64,000 nucleotides of DNA from NCBI RefSeq assembly GCF_021117275.1, contig NZ_CP088245.1, positions 2,641,501 through 2,705,500 of the forward strand, in the 5' to 3' direction. The position numbers and the translations under genes were made by a program. The stretch is from Metabacillus sp. B2-18 (lineage in GTDB: Bacteria; Bacillota; Bacilli; Bacillales; Bacillaceae). Positions 61,587 through 64,000 of this stretch are shown here, piece after piece; positions within the stretch are counted from its first letter, which is position 1, and each line of letters starts with the position of its first letter. A model generated the notes under the pieces. The model was not told the origin of the DNA and did no database searches. It saw nothing but the letters and a program-made list of their open reading frames with translations.

Positions 61587-62318
61587 TTACATTGAAGTAA
61601 ACTCATGTTTAGTAAATTTCCTCTTTTCAGAGATAGAAGCAACCGCTGTTTCATCAAATCCCTTAATGAGGAGCCAAACTGCTAAAATCATTTCATTAGC
61701 TGCTACTGGCACAGCTAAAATAGCACCCCAAAAAGATATTTGAGGAAATACGCCGAACATGACGAACAAAGAACAAACAAAAACACAAGTTGCCCCTGTC
61801 ATTCCAAGAATTGATATGAATCTCGGTACAAGTTTTGTTTTATAAAATATATAACTATACATCATCGTGTTTATACCTAGCATAAAAAGTGGACCAAGCA
61901 TAAATGTCCAGTCATGTATTGCTTTTAGGATGATTCCTGAAGAATGATAAGATCTGGAATCTAGGGATTCTGTTGCTACAAATTCTTGGCTTAAGGTTAA
62001 AAGGGACAATACACTGATTAAACCAATCGTAATAATAATCGCTTCAAGAAATCTAAAACAAACGTGCCATAGTGCAATTGTTTCATTATACTTTCTTAAC
62101 AATGGAAACAAGGTAGTAGCTGTTCCTATAGCCGAAACTACAAGAATTAACTCCATAAGCGCCCCTAATATTATCTGGTTTGAGTGTTCAAAACCTTTTG
62201 TTAGGTAATCTGAATCATTTAAGATAGGGGCGTATAAATTTAGACCTAGCACAGCCGAAACAGCAGCTAGTATAAACAATACACCTACAATTTTTGCAGC
62301 TTTTTTGTTTGAATTCAT
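61587..62318 (-). CDS. DUF4386 membrane protein
   Basis: A 243-residue protein with six membrane helices. KAAKIVGVLFILAAVSAVLG, HVCFRFLEAIIITIGLISVL and LKAIHDWTFMLGPLFMLGIN are the DUF4386 pattern. Function unknown. It is 45 bases downstream of the XRE regulator gene and may belong to its operon. Confidence 0.82.
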   Translation of the reverse strand: MNSNKKAAKIVGVLFILAAVSAVLGLNLYAPILNDSDYLTKGFEHSNQIILGALMELILVVSAIGTATTLFPLLRKYNETIALWHVCFRFLEAIIITIGLISVLSLLTLSQEFVATESLDSRSYHSSGIILKAIHDWTFMLGPLFMLGINTMMYSYIFYKTKLVPRFISILGMTGATCVFVCSLFVMFGVFPQISFWGAILAVPVAANEMILAVWLLIKGFDETAVASISEKRKFTKHEFTSM

Positions 62319-62362
62319 CTATTTATCCCCTCACATTATAAATTCGAAAACAATATGGTTCT

Positions 62363-62587
62363 TTATTGCTTTGTGTCTTCCCCATAATAAAATATCTCTT
62401 CTAACGGTAAGTTAAAGGTGTGTGCAATGCGAAAAGCTAGTTCTAGAGATGGGGAGTAATTCCCCTTTTCGAGAGCCACGATGGTTTGTCTTGTTACGCC
62501 CACCTTGTCAGCCAACTGTTGCTGAGTCATTTCATCATGGTTGAAACGTAATTTTCGGATGTGATTGCCGACAAGATTTTTACCCAT
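62363..62587 (-). CDS. XRE-family transcriptional regulator
   Basis: A 74-residue single HTH_3 domain: HIRKLRFNHDEMTQQQLADK, VGVTRQTIVALEKGNYSPSL, ELAFRIAHTFNLPLEEIFYY. This YozG-type short regulator usually controls its own operon with a membrane protein partner. It starts 3 bases after the stop of the upstream membrane protein gene; GGAGAGGAG lies in the end of that gene. Confidence 0.87.
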   Translation of the reverse strand: MGKNLVGNHIRKLRFNHDEMTQQQLADKVGVTRQTIVALEKGNYSPSLELAFRIAHTFNLPLEEIFYYGEDTKQ

Positions 62588-62590
62588 TTT

Positions 62591-63037
62591 TTATACTCCT
62601 CTCCGATAGTGATAAAGTTTTGTAACGGAGCCCATCACATCTGAAATGAACCCTGAAGTAATCAGAATAATGAACATCATATGTGAGGGCTGAAAAATGA
62701 CCAGTGATCCCATTGCAATAAGAAAGCCAATGATAAACACGAAAAATGAGTTCCGGTGCGCTTTCAATTCAATTAACTTATCTAATTCATCTGCAAATGT
62801 GGGTTCTTTTTCGTTGGTCGTAATTCTAAATATAATGTTGAAAATAATGCTGATTATGATATGTGCAACGATTGAAAACAATGTCAGGAAGAGGACAAAG
62901 GAACCCCAATAACGAAAAGCTTCAATTGACTCCAGTCCCCCTCCTGGAAACCGTGGATACATGTAAAAGCAATAAGAAACGAAAATGAGTATTGCACTAA
63001 TTACTGATACAATGCTTTTCTTTTCTTGGTATGTCAT
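62591..63037 (-). CDS. Four-helix membrane protein paired with the XRE regulator
   Basis: A 148-residue protein with four membrane helices (VSVISAILIFVSYCFYMYPR, YWGSFVLFLTLFSIVAHIII, FFVFIIGFLIAMGSLVIFQP, MMFIILITSGFISDVMGSVT). DUF2178-like layout. First gene of the operon with the XRE regulator and perhaps the DUF4386 gene. Function unknown. Confidence 0.75.
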   Translation of the reverse strand: MTYQEKKSIVSVISAILIFVSYCFYMYPRFPGGGLESIEAFRYWGSFVLFLTLFSIVAHIIISIIFNIIFRITTNEKEPTFADELDKLIELKAHRNSFFVFIIGFLIAMGSLVIFQPSHMMFIILITSGFISDVMGSVTKLYHYRRGV

Positions 63038-63061
63038 GATTCAAACCTCCTTGTTTGATAA

Positions 63062-63110
63062 ATTTTACAAAATGTAAAATATGTTATACATAATGTAAAA
63101 TAAACTATAC
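63062..63110. promoter_or_regulatory. Likely XRE operator
   Basis: ATTTTACA-AAA-TGTAAAAT has perfect 8-base arms, with further TGTAAAATA and GTTATACATAA half-sites within 45 bases, about 25 bases upstream of the operon start. Confidence 0.6.
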
Positions 63111-63130
63111 ACAAAGTCAAGTATAAGTTA

Positions 63131-63175
63131 CAAAAAAATAGGCAGGAACATTACCTATTGAGTAATGTTCCTGCC
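63131..63175 (-). terminator. Terminator of the GNAT pseudogene
   Basis: GGCAGGAACATTAC and GTAATGTTCCTGCC pair perfectly around CTATTGA; the minus strand continues with TATTTTTTT. Confidence 0.88.
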
Positions 63176-63186
63176 ATAGCAATGAG

Positions 63187-63613
63187 TTAAAAGAACACTC
63201 CTTGTTGATGCATAGCATTGTCTTCTGGGACATCAACGATTTCTAAAAGATTAGCTCCGATATATTCACAAGTTTTTCTTGAAGCGATGTTATCTGGATT
63301 ACAGGCAATAAACAGTTTTTCCATTTTATGAGTTTGTACCACTTTCCTCAAAAGCAATACAGATTTTGCAGCATAGTGATTACCTCTATTTTCCTCATCT
63401 ACTGAATAACCAATATGACCACCATTATATAAGTTTTCATTGTATCCAATCTTATATCTATCTTACCAATAGGTTTGAGCGAACCACTTAAAGAAATGTT
63501 GAAATGATAAGCTGGAACCTAGTTCTTTTCCTTGTTTCCTGGTGATGTCTTACAAGATGTAATTCAATTTCCTCTCCTTTAATAATATTAAAATCCAAAA
63601 ATTCGAATTCCAC
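63187..63613 (-). pseudogene. GNAT acetyltransferase gene with frameshifts
   Basis: From a GTG at 63613 (GGGGGGAG upstream) the frame reads VEFEFLDFNIIKGEEIELHL, then loses frame; it resumes as YKIGYNENLYNGGHIGYSVD, EENRGNHYAAKSVLLLRKVV and MEKLFIACNPDNIASRKTCE, YIGANLLEIVDVPED, ending QQGVFF-TAA. The ENRGNHYAA loop and NPDNIASRKTCE block are GNAT motifs of a known Bacillus subgroup. At least two lesions. Confidence 0.65.
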
Positions 63614-63789
63614 TATTCTCCCCCCTAATATACCTCTACTTATTCCACCAAACTGTCCGTTAGCCATCCATGAAGCAGAGCTTCACCACAGAAGGTGTAA
63701 GATAACTAAGTTCTTACATGGTAGTTTAACAATGAAGTAATATTTATACCTTAAACTTAGTTTTAGAATATAAGGTACATTAAACTTAT
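63614..63789. other. Intergenic region
   Basis: No gene seen in this short gap between the GNAT pseudogene and the CBO0543 gene. Confidence 0.4.
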
Positions 63790-64000
63790 TTATTTTTTAT
63801 ATATCCTTGGATGGTGTTTTAAGTAGATAAAGATCTTAGTTATTACAATTGCCATTATTAAGATGCCTAGATAATTAAGAAAGAGATAAAAGTAATTCAT
63901 ACCATTTCCTAGTTTGATTAAATCCCAAGCAACCATTACAGGTTTTAATAAAAATGAGAAAAAGGCACTCGTTAATACGCCGTAGAGGAATATATTCTTA
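63790..64000 (-). CDS. CBO0543-family membrane protein, 3' part (runs off the window)
   Basis: The frame, open to the window edge, reads KNIFLYGVLTSAFFSFLLKP, VMVAWDLIKLGNGMNYFYLF, LNYLGILIMAIVITKIFIYL, then KHHPRIYKK and TAA. The AWDLIKLGxGMNYFYLF pattern is a CBO0543-type C-terminus. The start lies beyond 64000. Confidence 0.65.
   Translation of the reverse strand, partial: KNIFLYGVLTSAFFSFLLKPVMVAWDLIKLGNGMNYFYLFLNYLGILIMAIVITKIFIYLKHHPRIYKK

Overview
The window looks like chromosomal, accessory-rich DNA from an AT-rich, spore-forming Bacillaceae species. The evidence is a Spo0E-type phosphatase, PaiA/PaiB, an MhqR-type quinone-stress regulon, a MocR/DdlR-Ddl pair, a T-box leader, GGAGG-type ribosome binding sites and frequent TTG/GTG starts. 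No rRNA, tRNA or CRISPR array was recognised. Everything here comes from reading the sequence; no database search was run.

Layout. 1-4.4 kb: small membrane proteins, a lipoprotein, and copy 1 of an IS3-family element. 4.4-6.1 kb: an IS110-family element. 6.1-9.4 kb: a frameshifted GGDEF/EAL gene. 9.4-14 kb: an IS21-like element and an IS6-like element, both with readable target duplications. 14-16.4 kb: HXXEE and VOC proteins and pseudogenes. 16.6-19.8 kb: a 3.24-kb four-gene transposon (DDE transposase, AAA ATPase, DUF6431-like zinc-ribbon protein, DUF5348-like protein) sitting inside a CBO0543-family gene. 20-26.5 kb: more CBO0543, an ABM-domain protein, a second IS3-family element, DUF3995, TetR and GNAT. 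26.5-27.7 kb: copy 2 of the first IS3 element. 27.7-41 kb: acetyltransferases, VOC, DJ-1/PfpI, WYL regulator, Spo0E, chemoreceptor, AlkD and a frameshifted histidine kinase. 41-43.5 kb: Ddl and its MocR-type regulator. 43.7-49.2 kb: a quinone/catechol detoxification cluster (WrbA, two MhqO-type dioxygenases, flavin reductase, MhqN nitroreductase, DoxX, MhqR) with matching operator half-sites. 49.4-64 kb: hydrolase, GNAT, YaiI, MFS with a T-box leader, kinase, ECF sigma plus DUF4179, PaiAB with MarR, a truncated YczE-like protein, MDR reductase, DUF4386, XRE plus membrane protein, a GNAT pseudogene, and a CBO0543 gene running off the end.

Three themes link the window. (1) A diverged intergenic repeat (hairpin core plus conserved flanks) occurs about 25 times. 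Every copy I recognised has the same orientation, whatever the direction of the neighbouring genes, and the copies separate one- or two-gene units of accessory function. (2) Many genes are broken: by IS insertions that can be reversed on paper to give intact reading frames, by single in-frame nonsense codons, or by one-base changes in poly-A tracts. (3) Small families recur: CBO0543 (4 loci), HXXEE (2), GNAT (at least 8 including remnants) and VOC. The repeat family and the four-gene transposon are the best candidates for something new.
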